Origin: an uncultured Naasia sp. | GTDB taxonomy: Bacteria; Actinomycetota; Actinomycetes; Actinomycetales; Microbacteriaceae | Direction of reading: 5' to 3' | DNA: 64,000 nt | Assembly: GCA_913778905.1 (NCBI GenBank) | Contig: CAJYYA010000009.1 | Location: forward strand, 1-64,000 | Position numbers and translations under genes: made by a program | The notes under the pieces: model-generated | Databases searched by the model: none | Seen by the model: only the letters and a program-made list of their open reading frames with translations | What the model was told of the DNA's origin: nothing | In this document: piece by piece, positions 16,401-25,886 of the stretch | Layout: every line of letters begins with the position of its first letter | How positions within the stretch are numbered: the stretch's first letter is position 1

Positions 16401-18073
16401 ATCCGCTCCGGAGCACTGACGCCGAGGAGTCCGAGTCCGCTGCGGAGCACCTGGGCGACCGCGTCGTTGAGCCACAGTCGCGTGTTGTGCACGGCCGTCA
16501 CCGGATCGTCGCCCTGCGGGATCACGCGGCAGTTGTCGTACCAGCGGTGGTACGAACCGGCCAGCTCCTCGAGGTAGCGGGCGACACGGTGCGGCTCGCG
16601 CAGCTCCGACGCCTGCGCCAGGATGCGCGGGAACTCCTGCAGGACGCCGAGCAGGATCGACTCGGTCTCGTGCTCGAGCAGCTCGGGCGCGAACACCGCC
16701 TCACCGCCCACCTCGCGGGCGACCCCGGAGGCGGCGGCATTGCGACCGACCGCCTGGGTGCGAGCGTGGGCGTACTGCACGTAGTAGACGGGGTTGTCGT
16801 TGCTGCGCTTGGTCAGCAGATCCAGGTCGATGTCGACCTGCGAGTCCGTGGACGAGCGGACGAGCGAGTATCGGGCCGCGTCCACGCCCACGGCGTCGAC
16901 GAGGTCCTCCATGGTGACGACGGTGCCGGCACGCTTGCTCATCCGGACCGGAACGCCGTCCTTCACGAGGTTGACCAGTTGGCCGATCAGGATCTCGAGG
17001 TTGACCCACGGGGTATCGCCGAACGCGGCGACGGCTGCCATCAAACGACCGATATAGCCGTGATGGTCGGCGCCCAGCATGATCAGGTTGCGCTCGAAAC
17101 CGCGCTCGCGCTTGTCGAGGTAATAGGCGAGGTCGCCTGCGATGTAGGCCGCGTCGCCGTCGCTTTTGATGACGACGCGGTCGCGGTCGTCGCCGAAGTC
17201 GGACGTGCGCAGCCAGATCGCACCGTCCTTCTCGTAGATGTGGCCCTGCTCGCGGAGGCGAGCGACAGCGCGCTCGACAGCGCCGCTGTCATGAAGGTGG
17301 TTCTCGTGGAAGTAGACGTCGAAGTCGACGCCGAACTCGTGCAGCTGCGCGCGGATATCGCCGAACATCAGCTCGACTCCGACGGCACGGAAGACCTCTT
17401 GTGCCTCATCGCGCGGAAGCGAGGACAGATCGCCCGGATAGTCCGCGACGACGCGCGCCGTGATGTCGGTGATGTACCCGCCGGCATAGCCGTCTTCCGG
17501 CGTCGGTACTCCGAGGAACGAGGCGAGGAGGCTGCGCGAGAAGCGGTCGATCTGCGCGCCGTGATCGTTGAAGTAGTACTCGCGCGTCACATCCGCACCC
17601 TGCGCCTGCAGGATGCGGGCGAGGCTGTCTCCGACGGCGGCCCAGCGGGTGCCACCCAGGTGGATGGGGCCGGTGGGGTTGGCTGAGACGAATTCGAGGT
17701 TCATCTTCACGCCGGCGAGAGCGTCGCCACGGCCGAAGGCGCCCTGCTCGTCGACGATGCGCTTCGCGAGCGCACCCGCCGCCGCGGCGTCGAGCGTGAT
17801 GTTGATGAAGCCGGGGCCCGCGATGTCGACAGCGCGGACGCCGTCGATGGCGAGGAGCGACTCCTGCAGCTCCGCCGCGAGGTCGCGGGGTGCGACGCCG
17901 AGACGCTTGCCGAACCGCATCGCCACGTTGCTCGCCCAGTCGCCGTGCTCCCGGTTGCGGGGACGCTCGAGGGCCACGTCGCTCGAGGTGGGGCGGATGT
18001 CGTCGACGCCGCGTCGGACGGCAGCGTCGGTGATGAGGCGGGCTACGGCGTCGGCGAGATCAGCGGGAGTCAC
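16397..18073 (-). CDS. argS: Arginyl-tRNA synthetase
   Basis: A 558-residue class I synthetase: N-terminal additional domain, HIGH-like motif [11 protein letters not shown] (HLGG at 138-141), KMSKS-like [15 protein letters not shown], and a helical DALR anticodon-binding C-terminus with HRWYDNCRV and [10 protein letters not shown] at the end. Full length. It charges tRNA-Arg, one gene for which lies about 2.4 kb to the right. The stop overlaps the start of the LmeA-like gene. Confidence 0.96.
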   Translation of the reverse strand: MTPADLADAVARLITDAAVRRGVDDIRPTSSDVALERPRNREHGDWASNVAMRFGKRLGVAPRDLAAELQESLLAIDGVRAVDIAGPGFINITLDAAAAGALAKRIVDEQGAFGRGDALAGVKMNLEFVSANPTGPIHLGGTRWAAVGDSLARILQAQGADVTREYYFNDHGAQIDRFSRSLLASFLGVPTPEDGYAGGYITDITARVVADYPGDLSSLPRDEAQEVFRAVGVELMFGDIRAQLHEFGVDFDVYFHENHLHDSGAVERAVARLREQGHIYEKDGAIWLRTSDFGDDRDRVVIKSDGDAAYIAGDLAYYLDKRERGFERNLIMLGADHHGYIGRLMAAVAAFGDTPWVNLEILIGQLVNLVKDGVPVRMSKRAGTVVTMEDLVDAVGVDAARYSLVRSSTDSQVDIDLDLLTKRSNDNPVYYVQYAHARTQAVGRNAAASGVAREVGGEAVFAPELLEHETESILLGVLQEFPRILAQASELREPHRVARYLEELAGSYHRWYDNCRVIPQGDDPVTAVHNTRLWLNDAVAQVLRSGLGLLGVSAPERM

Positions 18074-18267
18074 GGGGTACGAGCCTACCGTCGCGACGCC
18101 CCGTCGCCTTCGGCCCGTGGTCCCGTTCGGTCACCGTCATGGTTCGCGTCCCTCGCGGAGAGGGCGGTGACGAGAGATCGCGGTCATAGGAGGCCTTGCT
18201 ACCCTTCCCATTCCACGACCGCCAGGGCCCGACCGCGAGGCCCGGCCGCTTCGATACGGGGGTGCAC

Positions 18268-18882
18268 ATGACGGGTTCCGCACGTCGGAGACGCGTGGTC
18301 GCGTCCGGTTCGACCGTCGCGCTCGCCACGGTCCTGGTGCTGACAGCGTGCACGTCGAATCCCGTGCAGGCGGGTGCGGATCCCGACCGCTCGTCGACCG
18401 GGTCACCGGCGGAGGGGTCCGATTCCGCTGCCACCGCAGCCCCGAGCCAGCCCGCCGGCATCCCGGTCACCCTCGGCTGCGATCAGATCGTGCCGCTCGC
18501 CGACGTGACGCGGTTCGATCCCGCGCTGACCCCCCTGAACGACTACTCCCCCACCTCGGACTCTCCGGCCGCGACCGTCGTCTCCCTGCAGGGCGTCGCG
18601 TGCGCCTGGGCGGCGGCGGGCGGCTCGGATCGCCTGGAAGTGGCTGTGGCGCAGATGTCCCCGGCGGATATCGAGGCCCGCAAGAACGCGATGGTGTCGG
18701 AGAGCAAGCAGGTGCCGACCTTCATCCCCGCGGCGGATGAAGGGTACTTCCGTCTCGACGGGGCCACCGGGCGCGCGGATGCGTTCGTCGGGGATTACTG
18801 GATCGTCGCCGCGTCTCCGCTCTTCTACGAACCGGGCGACGCCCAGACCGTCGTCGAGGCAGCCGCCGCCTCCCTCCGCTAG
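18268..18882 (+). CDS. Putative lipoprotein of unknown function
   Basis: A 204-residue protein with Arg-rich start, hydrophobic core and lipobox LTAC (Cys28), then a Ser/Thr/Ala linker and a domain with two cysteines (GCDQIV and GVACAWA) that may form a disulfide. Resemblance to DUF3558-type actinobacterial lipoproteins is only general. Divergent from argS and convergent with the transglutaminase gene, whose stop is one base away. The function is not recognised. Confidence 0.7.
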   Translation: MTGSARRRRVVASGSTVALATVLVLTACTSNPVQAGADPDRSSTGSPAEGSDSAATAAPSQPAGIPVTLGCDQIVPLADVTRFDPALTPLNDYSPTSDSPAATVVSLQGVACAWAAAGGSDRLEVAVAQMSPADIEARKNAMVSESKQVPTFIPAADEGYFRLDGATGRADAFVGDYWIVAASPLFYEPGDAQTVVEAAAASLR

Positions 18883-18883
18883 A

Positions 18884-19684
18884 TCAGCCGAGGGAGACGA
18901 AGTCGCGGACGTCGTCGACGGGGAGCTCGTCGACGACGGCGGTCACCGAGAGCTCTGTGAGACGCAGGTTGCCGCCGTGGTTGGTGAGGAACGCGGTGTC
19001 GGCGGCGTCCCGACCGGTCGCGATGCGAAGCAGCGACTGGCGGGGGGCGAGCGCGGTTGCGTCGACGACGTGCCACTCCCCATCGACATAGGCCTCGGCC
19101 ACGGCGTGGAAGTCCATCGGCTCGAGTCCCGGAGCGTAGACCGACACGAGTCGGGCGGGGACGTCGAGCGCGCGAAGAAGAGCCACGACGAGATGGGCGT
19201 AGTCGCGGCAGACGCCGCGTCGGTCGAGGAGGGTGTCGCGGGCGCCGTCGGTGGGTTCGCTGGACCCGGGGACGTACCTCAGGTGGGATCCCACCCACGA
19301 GCTGACTCCGGCGAGGAGGTCGCGCCCGCTCAGGCCGGAGAATTCCGCGAGGGCTGTAGGGAGCAGGATGTCCGACTCCGCGTAGCGGCTGGGGCGCAGA
19401 TAGACGATCTCATCGAGCGGGGCCAGCGCGATGGGCTCGCTCCTGCCGGTGACGGTGGCGCTGTAGTCGAAGGTCAAGCGTCCCGCGTCGGCGATGAGGT
19501 GGTGCATGCGCCCGCCGTGCTGATCGACGATCTCCTCGGCCTGCACCTCGTGCCCGTCCGCAAGGATGCGGAGGGTCTCGGTCAAATCGCCCGCCGTCGG
19601 TCTTGCCGCTGCGACGGCGAAGACGAGGTCGGTGCGTCCGTCCAGGTCGAAGGCGATGTGGGCGGAGACCGAGCGCTTCATCAC
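18884..19684 (-). CDS. Transglutaminase-like cysteine peptidase family protein
   Basis: A 266-residue cytoplasmic protein with an N-terminal beta domain and a transglutaminase core. The catalytic triad is readable as Cys in RRGVCRDYAHL, His in MDFHAVAEAYV and Asp in WHVVDATAL. The family includes peptidases and amidases; no specific substrate is evident. It is convergent with the lipoprotein gene and faces the F420-type reductase gene across about 120 bp. Confidence 0.85.
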   Translation of the reverse strand: MMKRSVSAHIAFDLDGRTDLVFAVAAARPTAGDLTETLRILADGHEVQAEEIVDQHGGRMHHLIADAGRLTFDYSATVTGRSEPIALAPLDEIVYLRPSRYAESDILLPTALAEFSGLSGRDLLAGVSSWVGSHLRYVPGSSEPTDGARDTLLDRRGVCRDYAHLVVALLRALDVPARLVSVYAPGLEPMDFHAVAEAYVDGEWHVVDATALAPRQSLLRIATGRDAADTAFLTNHGGNLRLTELSVTAVVDELPVDDVRDFVSLG

Positions 19685-19802
19685 CCCATTCTCACGGGTC
19701 GGATCGGGCGGACTCGCCGCCGCGTGTAACGGAGCGCTGTGTGTTCGCTGGGGCCGAGTCGAATGAGGGAATTACCCCGCCCGCAGACTTGCTGAATCCG
19801 TC

Positions 19803-20459
19803 ATGACTGTCCAGAACATCGAAACGATCGCCACCGTCGGGGCGGGCCTCATCGGCTCTCAGGTCGCTCGCCTCGCCGCGAGAGCCGGGTACAAGGTCGT
19901 GGTCAGCAACTCCCGTGGACCGGAGACCCTCGCAGACCTCGTCGAAGAGTTGGGCCCCGACGCCCGTGCCGCCACCGCCGCGGAAGCCGCGGCGGCAGGA
20001 GACCTGGTCGTCGTGACGGTCCCCCTGCACCGTTACCGGGAGGTGCCCGTCGAGCCGCTCGCCGGCAAGATCGTCATCGACACCAACAACTATTATCCGC
20101 AGCGCGACGGTCAGATCGACGAGCTCGACTCCGGCCGCGACACGTCAGCCGGTCTCCTGCAGAAGCACCTCCCCGAGTCGCACGTCGTCAAGGGTTTCAA
20201 CCACATCCGCGCGGCCGAACTCACCACTGACGGGTCGCCCGCCGGCACTCCGGGGCGTCGCGCGCTCGCGATCGCGGGTGACGACGAGGCGGCGAAGGCC
20301 ACCGTGAGCGCTCTCTTCGACGAGTTCGGATTCGATGCCGTGGACCTGGGATCGCTCGCCGACAGCTGGCGCATCCAGCCGGGCACGCCGGGTTACGGCC
20401 CGCGAGACGACGCGGACCAGCTCCGGACGCACCTGGACGAGGCGGTCCGCGAGGGCTGA
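19803..20459 (+). CDS. NADPH-dependent F420 reductase-like protein (NpdG family)
   Basis: A 218-residue Rossmann protein with ETIATVGAGLIGSQVARLAARAGY, a GxGxxG dinucleotide motif, then VVSNSRGPETL for NADP and ADSWRIQPGTPGYG near the C-terminus. The family contains F420:NADPH oxidoreductases and related proteins of unknown substrate. The F420-type LLM oxidoreductase at 31521 supports F420 use by this organism. A strict Fno function is not proven. Confidence 0.8.
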   Translation: MTVQNIETIATVGAGLIGSQVARLAARAGYKVVVSNSRGPETLADLVEELGPDARAATAAEAAAAGDLVVVTVPLHRYREVPVEPLAGKIVIDTNNYYPQRDGQIDELDSGRDTSAGLLQKHLPESHVVKGFNHIRAAELTTDGSPAGTPGRRALAIAGDDEAAKATVSALFDEFGFDAVDLGSLADSWRIQPGTPGYGPRDDADQLRTHLDEAVREG

Positions 20460-20511
20460 GTCTGGCGGGATCGGCCGGTGGCGTCCTGCTACTCTGGTCC
20501 GGTCCCACCGA

Positions 20512-20583
20512 GCCCCCATAGCTCAGGGGATAGAGCACTGCCCTCCGGAGGCAGGGGCGCAGGTTCGAATCCTGCTGGGGGCA
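20512..20583 (+). tRNA. tRNA-Arg (anticodon CCG)
   Basis: A complete cloverleaf: acceptor GCCCCCA paired with TGGGGGC, D arm GCTC/GAGC with AGGGGATA loop, anticodon stem CTGCC/GGCAG with loop CTCCGGA (anticodon CCG at 20545-20547, reading CGG), T arm GCAGG/CCTGC with TTCGAAT, discriminator A at 20583 followed by CC but no encoded A. CGG is a frequent arginine codon in this high-GC genome. Confidence 0.95.
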
Positions 20584-20589
20584 CCGATG

Positions 20590-20618
20590 AAGGCCCGTCG
20601 CGACAGCGGCGGGCCTTT
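20590..20618 (+). terminator. Terminator after tRNA-Arg
   Basis: AAGGCCCGTCGC, loop GACA, then GCGGCGGGCCTTT: a 10-bp GC-rich stem with one wobble, flanked by A and T runs, starting seven bases after the tRNA. Confidence 0.8.
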
Positions 20619-20649
20619 CCTCGTGGGTGCCAGGCAGGAGGATGGTGGG

Positions 20650-21612
20650 ATGCCGAGTCAGCGAGGTCCAATCGAGCGGGACTGGATCGCATGGGCCTTC
20701 GTCGGGGTCGCCATCCTCGGCGTCGGCGTCCTGACGTGGGCCTGCGCCACCGGGTGGGGCGGGATCGTGCACGGACACCCCGCCTACGCGGTGACATTGG
20801 TCGTCACGACTCTCGGGTGCGCTGGCCTGGCATTGATCGGCCTGAGACGGAAGCAGACGCGGCGAAGCCGTGCTCGCACGGCCGGGCGTCTGCTGCTGGT
20901 CGTCGTGGCCCTGCTCTGGGTCGGCGTCGTCGCCTGGCTCCGCCCTTATCCGGCGGTCGAGCCCGCTCTCGCGGCGATGCAGTCCGATGCATCGGTCACA
21001 GTGGCGGAGTCGCCTACCGAGATCGTGTTGACGCCCGCCGCGACCGGCGACTCCACGGGCGTGCTGTTCCAACCCGGCGCGCTCGTCGATCCTCGCGCCT
21101 ATGCCGCCGTCCTGCGACCGCTGGCCGAAAGCGGGCACACGGTCGTCATCGCGAAGCAGCCTTTCGGCATCGCGTTCCTCGCGACAGGTGCTCTCGATGC
21201 CGCACGGTCCGACCACCCGGAGGTGATCGGCTGGGTCGTCGGCGGTCACTCTCTCGGTGGCACCGTTGCGGCCCTCGAGGCGGACGCAGCGGCCTCCGAC
21301 GCCAGCTCCCCCGCGGTCGGCCTGCTCCTCTTCGCCTCGTATCCGGCGAGTGACATCAGCTCCACGCTGACCGTTCCCGCTACGTCGATCTCCGGCACGC
21401 GCGACGGCCTCGCGACGCCCGCCAAGATCGACGCTTCGCGCGCGACCCTTCCGCCGGGCACCCTCTTCACCGTGATCGACGGCGCCTCCCACGCCCAGTT
21501 CGGCGACTACGGGAAGCAGCCCGGCGACGGTACTCCGACCATCGACCAGGACGAGGCCCGGCGTCTCATCTCCGAGGCGTCCGTCGCCTTCGTCGAGGCC
21601 CGGTCGGAGTAG
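20650..21612 (+). CDS. Membrane-anchored alpha/beta hydrolase
   Basis: A 320-residue protein with three hydrophobic helices in its first ~95 residues and a C-terminal alpha/beta hydrolase domain of the abhydrolase_5 type: VLFQPGALVDPRAYAAVLRPLAESG, nucleophile elbow GGHSLGG, ISGTRDGLATP for the acid region and DGASHAQFGDYG with the catalytic His. AGGAGG lies about nine bases before the ATG at 20650, and an upstream reading would run through the terminator. The hydrolase domain should be extracytoplasmic. Substrate unknown. Confidence 0.82.
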   Translation: MPSQRGPIERDWIAWAFVGVAILGVGVLTWACATGWGGIVHGHPAYAVTLVVTTLGCAGLALIGLRRKQTRRSRARTAGRLLLVVVALLWVGVVAWLRPYPAVEPALAAMQSDASVTVAESPTEIVLTPAATGDSTGVLFQPGALVDPRAYAAVLRPLAESGHTVVIAKQPFGIAFLATGALDAARSDHPEVIGWVVGGHSLGGTVAALEADAAASDASSPAVGLLLFASYPASDISSTLTVPATSISGTRDGLATPAKIDASRATLPPGTLFTVIDGASHAQFGDYGKQPGDGTPTIDQDEARRLISEASVAFVEARSE

Positions 21613-21637
21613 CCGAGCCCCACGAACGCGGCGGAGG

Positions 21638-23986
21638 TCAGACCGTCGTGTGCACCGCCGCGGGCTCGAGGCGGACGATGACGGCCTTCGAGACCGGGGT
21701 GTTGCTCCGATCGGACGCGCTGGCGAGCGGGACGAGGACGTTCGCCTCCGGGTAGTAGGCGGCGGCGCAGCCTCGCGCGGTGTCGTACGACACCACTCGG
21801 AGGTTGCGCAGAACCCGGTCGGACTCCCCCGGCCACTCGCTGAACACGTCCACCCGCTGGCCATCCGTGAGGCCGAGCTCGCGGATGTCGTCGGGGTTCA
21901 CGAAGACCACGTCGCGGCCGTGCTTGATGCCGCGGTAACGGTCGTCGAGCCCGTAGATGGTGGTGTTGAACTGGTCGTGGGAGCGCATCGTCTGCAGGAT
22001 GAGGCGCCCCTCCGGCCGCTCGAGGTGCTCGAGCTCGTTGACCGTGAACATCGCCTTCCCCGTGGCGGTGTCGAAGCGGCGCTCGTCACGCGGGCCGTTC
22101 GGCAGCACGAAGCCCGTCTTCTGACGCACCGTCTCGTTGAACCGTTCGAAGCCGGGCACGACACGGCTGATGTGGTCGCGGATCACGTCGTAGTCACGCT
22201 CGAAACCGTCCCAGTCGATCGACGTGGAGTCGTCGAGAGTGGCCTTCGCGAGCCGGCAGATGATCGAGATCTCCGACAGCAGTCCGGGCGCGACGGGTGC
22301 GACCCGCCCGTGGGATCCGTGCACGGCGCACACGCTGTCCTCGACCGAGACGAACTGCGGACCGGTCTCCTGCAGGTCGACCTCGGTGCGTCCGAGCGTC
22401 GGCAGGATGAACGCCTCGTCCCCCGTCACCGCGTGCGAGCGGTTGAGCTTGGTCGATACCTGCACCGTCATCTCGGTACCGCGCATGGCGGCCTCGGCGG
22501 CGGCGGTATCGGAGATCGCGCCGACGAAGTTGCCGCCCATCGCGAAGAACACCTTGACGTCGCCGCGCTGCAGTCCGCGCACGGTCTGGATGGAGTCGAA
22601 TCCGTGCTTGCGAGGCGGTTCGAAGCCGAACTCATCGCGCAGCGAGTCGAGGAACGTGTCGCTCATCTGCTCCCAGACACCCATCGTCCGATCGCCCTGC
22701 ACATTGCTGTGGCCACGGATCGGCGACGCCCCCGCACCCGGCTTGCCGATGTTGCCGCGCAGCAGGAGGAGCGAGATGAGCTCCTTGAGGGTCACGACGG
22801 CGTTCTTGTGCTGCGTGAGCCCCATCGCCCACGTGATGATGGTGCGCTCCGAGCGGATGTAGAGCTCTGCCACCTCGTCGATCTGCGCACTCGTCAGACC
22901 GGTCGCCGCCAGCACCGCCGCCTCGTCGACCTCGCGCAGATGCTCGGCGTATTCGGCGAATCCCGACGTGTGGGTGTCGATGAAGTCGTGGTCGAGCACC
23001 GTGCCGGGAGCCGCCGCCTCGGCAGCCAGCACCCGACTCGCGACGGCTTGCAGCAGAGCCATGTCGCCTCCGGACCGGATCTGCAGGAAGTGATCGGCGA
23101 TGGGCGTTCCCGTGCCGAGCATCCCGCGCACCTTCTGCGGGTTCTTGTAACGCATGAGGCCCGCCTCGGGCAGCGGGTTGACGGCGACGATGGTGCCGCC
23201 GTTGCGCTTGCACGCCTCGAGTGCGGTCAGCATCCGCGGGTGATTGGTGCCGGGGTTCTGCCCCATGACGATGATGAGCTCGGCCTTCTCGAAGTCGTCG
23301 TAGCGCACGGTCGACTTGCCGATGCCGATCGTCTCTCCGAGCGCCGTTCCGGTCGACTCGTGGCACATGTTGGAGCAGTCGGGCAGGTTGTTCGTACCGA
23401 AGGCGCGGACGAACAGCTGGTAGGCGAAGGCCGTCTCGTTGGCGGTGCGACCGCTCGTGTAGAACGCCGCCTCGTCGGGCGAGGCGAGCGAGCGGAGCTT
23501 CTCGCCGACGATCCGGAACGCCTCGTCCCAGCTCACGGGAATGTAGTTGTCGGATCCGCTCGCTTTGTAGACGGGCTCGGCCAGCCGACCCTGCTGGCCG
23601 AGCCAATGCTCCGTGCGGGTCTGGAGGCTGCTGACCGGGTTCTCCGCCCAGAACGAGGCCGGGATCGTCACGGGAGTCGCCTCCCAGGTGACGGCCTTGG
23701 CCCCGTTCTCGCAGAACTCGGCGGGACTGCGATGCACCGGGTCGGGCCAGGCGCAGCTCATGCAGTCGAAGCCGTCCTTCTGGTTCATGCTCGTCATGAG
23801 CTTCACCGTGCGCGCGGGCCCCATCTTGACCATGGCCGGTTCCATGGAGTGCAGCACGGCGGGCATGCCGACGGCCCACTTCTTGCGCTCGTGGACCTCG
23901 AGATCGGGATAGTCGCCGTGGGGGTCCTCGGGGTCGGCATCGCGAGTGCGGTCGGTCATCCGGCCACGGTCGAACAGATCAGACAT
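21638..23986 (-). CDS. FdhF/YdeP family molybdopterin oxidoreductase
   Basis: A 782-residue molybdoenzyme alpha subunit. DGFDCMSCAWPDP near the N-terminus matches the family's conserved CxxC-type segment, followed by ENGAKAVTWEATP, NMCHESTGTALGETIGIGKSTV, MGQNPGTNHPRML and a C-terminal molydopterin-dinucleotide-binding domain (QTMRSHDQFNTTIYGLDDRYRGI). It resembles formate dehydrogenase H but lacks the classical four-cysteine FeS motif and a selenocysteine; YdeP homologues often have undefined substrates. Start at 23986 overlaps the fdhD stop by eight bases, coupling it to its maturation factor. Confidence 0.88.
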   Translation of the reverse strand: MSDLFDRGRMTDRTRDADPEDPHGDYPDLEVHERKKWAVGMPAVLHSMEPAMVKMGPARTVKLMTSMNQKDGFDCMSCAWPDPVHRSPAEFCENGAKAVTWEATPVTIPASFWAENPVSSLQTRTEHWLGQQGRLAEPVYKASGSDNYIPVSWDEAFRIVGEKLRSLASPDEAAFYTSGRTANETAFAYQLFVRAFGTNNLPDCSNMCHESTGTALGETIGIGKSTVRYDDFEKAELIIVMGQNPGTNHPRMLTALEACKRNGGTIVAVNPLPEAGLMRYKNPQKVRGMLGTGTPIADHFLQIRSGGDMALLQAVASRVLAAEAAAPGTVLDHDFIDTHTSGFAEYAEHLREVDEAAVLAATGLTSAQIDEVAELYIRSERTIITWAMGLTQHKNAVVTLKELISLLLLRGNIGKPGAGASPIRGHSNVQGDRTMGVWEQMSDTFLDSLRDEFGFEPPRKHGFDSIQTVRGLQRGDVKVFFAMGGNFVGAISDTAAAEAAMRGTEMTVQVSTKLNRSHAVTGDEAFILPTLGRTEVDLQETGPQFVSVEDSVCAVHGSHGRVAPVAPGLLSEISIICRLAKATLDDSTSIDWDGFERDYDVIRDHISRVVPGFERFNETVRQKTGFVLPNGPRDERRFDTATGKAMFTVNELEHLERPEGRLILQTMRSHDQFNTTIYGLDDRYRGIKHGRDVVFVNPDDIRELGLTDGQRVDVFSEWPGESDRVLRNLRVVSYDTARGCAAAYYPEANVLVPLASASDRSNTPVSKAVIVRLEPAAVHTTV

Positions 23987-24893
23987 GGAGAACCGCCTCG
24001 GAATCGATATGGGAGTGGATGCGCTCGGCACCGGAGTAGACGACCATCGAACCGCCGCGCAGGAAGCCCACGACGGTGAGGCCCACCTCTTCGGCCAGGT
24101 CGATGGCGAGAGAAGAGGGTGCAGACACGGCCGCGAGGATCGGGATGCCGGCCATCGACGCCTTCTGCACCAATTCGAAGCTCGCTCGTCCCGACACCAT
24201 CAGGACCGTGCCGCCGAGCGGCAGACGGTCCTCTCGCAGGGCCCACCCGACGACCTTGTCCACGGCGTTGTGACGTCCGACGTCCTCTCGGAGGACGAGC
24301 AGTTCACCCGTTGCCGCGTCGAACAGCGCCGCCGCGTGCAGGCCGCCGGTCTTCTCGAAGACGTCCTGCCCTGCACGGAGACGATCCGGGAAGGTCATGA
24401 GGAGCTCATCGGCCACGGCGGAACCGTCGGGTCCGACCGGATGCTCGGAGCGGGTGCGCACTGCGTCGATGCTGGCTTTGCCGCAGAGCCCGCACGAACT
24501 GGTCATGTAGAAGTTGCGCTCGTGACTCGGATCGGGCGCTGCGACACCGGGCGCGAGGGTCACGTCGAGCACGTTGTAGGTGTTCTCACCCGTCTCGGTC
24601 GCGCCCGCGCAGTATCGGATCGCGGGCACCTGATCGAACCGGGAGACGATCCCCTCGGAGACCAGGAAGCCGCACGCGAGATCGAAGTCCGCCCCGGGCG
24701 TGCGCATGGTGATCGAGAGCGCCTCGCCGCCGACACGGATCTCGAGCGGCTCCTCGACCGCGAGCACATCCGCCCGGACGCGTCGAGAGGCCCCGACCAC
24801 GATGCGGGTGACCTGCCTCCGCGCGGTGATGCGCCCCATCTGCGAACTCCCTCGCCGCGGGCCCGGAAGGTCCGCTGTCGTCGTGTCGCTCAT
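23979..24893 (-). CDS. fdhD: Formate dehydrogenase accessory sulfurtransferase FdhD
   Basis: A 304-residue FdhD: VEEPLEIRVGGEALSITMRTPG, ACGFLVSEGI, the catalytic Cys pair in SSCGLCGKAS (Cys134, Cys137), FEKTGGLHAAALFD, REDVGRHNAVDKVVGWAL and VSGRASFELVQKASMAGIP. It transfers sulfur from a cysteine desulfurase to the molybdenum cofactor. ATG at 24893 is chosen; an internal ATG at 24839 gives a length nearer to many homologues and is possible. Confidence 0.94.
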   Translation of the reverse strand: MSDTTTADLPGPRRGSSQMGRITARRQVTRIVVGASRRVRADVLAVEEPLEIRVGGEALSITMRTPGADFDLACGFLVSEGIVSRFDQVPAIRYCAGATETGENTYNVLDVTLAPGVAAPDPSHERNFYMTSSCGLCGKASIDAVRTRSEHPVGPDGSAVADELLMTFPDRLRAGQDVFEKTGGLHAAALFDAATGELLVLREDVGRHNAVDKVVGWALREDRLPLGGTVLMVSGRASFELVQKASMAGIPILAAVSAPSSLAIDLAEEVGLTVVGFLRGGSMVVYSGAERIHSHIDSEAVLHV

Positions 24894-25013
24894 TATCCGC
24901 CCGTCCCCCGACACGTCGGCTGTGCCCGCGCAGATCGGCGATCCGTGCGGCGTCGCGGACGAAGAGCCGTCGCGGCGAGGTCTCGCGGACTCGGCGGATG
25001 GGTACGGTGGGAT

Positions 25014-25886
25014 GTGGACTTCGACGCGATCGTTCTCGCAGGTGGGCGAGCCTCGCGCCTCGACGGGATCGACAAGACCGCGCTCGAGTTCGAAGGGCGG
25101 ACGCTGCTCGACCTGGTCGTCGACGCTGCTCACGGGTCTCGGAGGGTGATCGTCGTCGGCACCCCGCCCGTCAGCGACCGTTACGACACGGTGCGCGAGG
25201 CGCCCGTCTTCGGGGGCCCGGCTGCGGCGCTGCAGGCGGCCCTCTCCGCGCTCGACGGCTCGACGGCCGAGGTCGTCCTGGTGCTCGCCGGCGATCTCCC
25301 TCGGGTGGGCGGAGCGATTCCGCGTCTCCTCGCGCACGCCGCCGAGATGCCCCCGTCCGTCGACGGCGTGATCGCCCTCGACGAGACCGGCCGTCGTCAA
25401 TACCTCACCGCCGTCTACCGGACCCGTGCCCTCCGAGCGGCCGTCGCCGGTGTCGTCGCCGGCGACTCGATGCGGCGCGTGATCGACGGTCTCCTGATCG
25501 ATGAGGTCCCCGTTCCGACCGGGACGACGCATGATGTGGACACATGGCAGGACGCCGAAGCGCTCGGCATCACCAGAAAGGCGGTTTCCGTGAACGAGGA
25601 CGCTCCCCGTCGGTCGGACGACCGGTACCCGGAATTGACCGATTGGAACGCGGCGCTCAGCGAGGCGCTCGACATCCCTCCCGCCGATGTCGAGAGAATG
25701 CTCGGCCTCGCTGGATCCGCCGCCCACCGGGTGCTCCGACCGGCGGCGCCGGTCACGACCTTCCTCGTGGGCTATGCCGCCGGGAAGCTCGTCGCGGGCG
25801 GGATGCCCCTCGAGGAGGCCGTCACTCGGGCGGCGACCGTGACGGAGGATCTCCTCGCGGCTCGTCCGTCGGCGGAGGGCGCGTGA
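25014..25886 (+). CDS. MobA-like molybdenum cofactor guanylyltransferase fused to DUF6457
   Basis: A 290-residue protein from GTG 25014, preceded by GGTGGGA. Residues 1-185 form a MobA-type nucleotidyltransferase: AIVLAGGRASRLDGIDKTAL, FGGPAAALQAAL, VLAGDLP and a late DVDTWQDAEALG. Residues about 205-288 form a helical domain typical of DUF6457 (YPELTDWNAALSEALDIP, VTTFLVGYAAGKLVAGG). The DUF often occurs as a separate small protein near Mo-cofactor genes, so this looks like a fusion. It faces fdhD divergently and overlaps moeA. Confidence 0.85.
   Translation: MDFDAIVLAGGRASRLDGIDKTALEFEGRTLLDLVVDAAHGSRRVIVVGTPPVSDRYDTVREAPVFGGPAAALQAALSALDGSTAEVVLVLAGDLPRVGGAIPRLLAHAAEMPPSVDGVIALDETGRRQYLTAVYRTRALRAAVAGVVAGDSMRRVIDGLLIDEVPVPTGTTHDVDTWQDAEALGITRKAVSVNEDAPRRSDDRYPELTDWNAALSEALDIPPADVERMLGLAGSAAHRVLRPAAPVTTFLVGYAAGKLVAGGMPLEEAVTRAATVTEDLLAARPSAEGA

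Noticed and set aside
21650-24079. 809-codon plus-strand open frame
   Set aside because: Mirrors the FdhF/YdeP-like gene; only the minus strand has conserved motifs.
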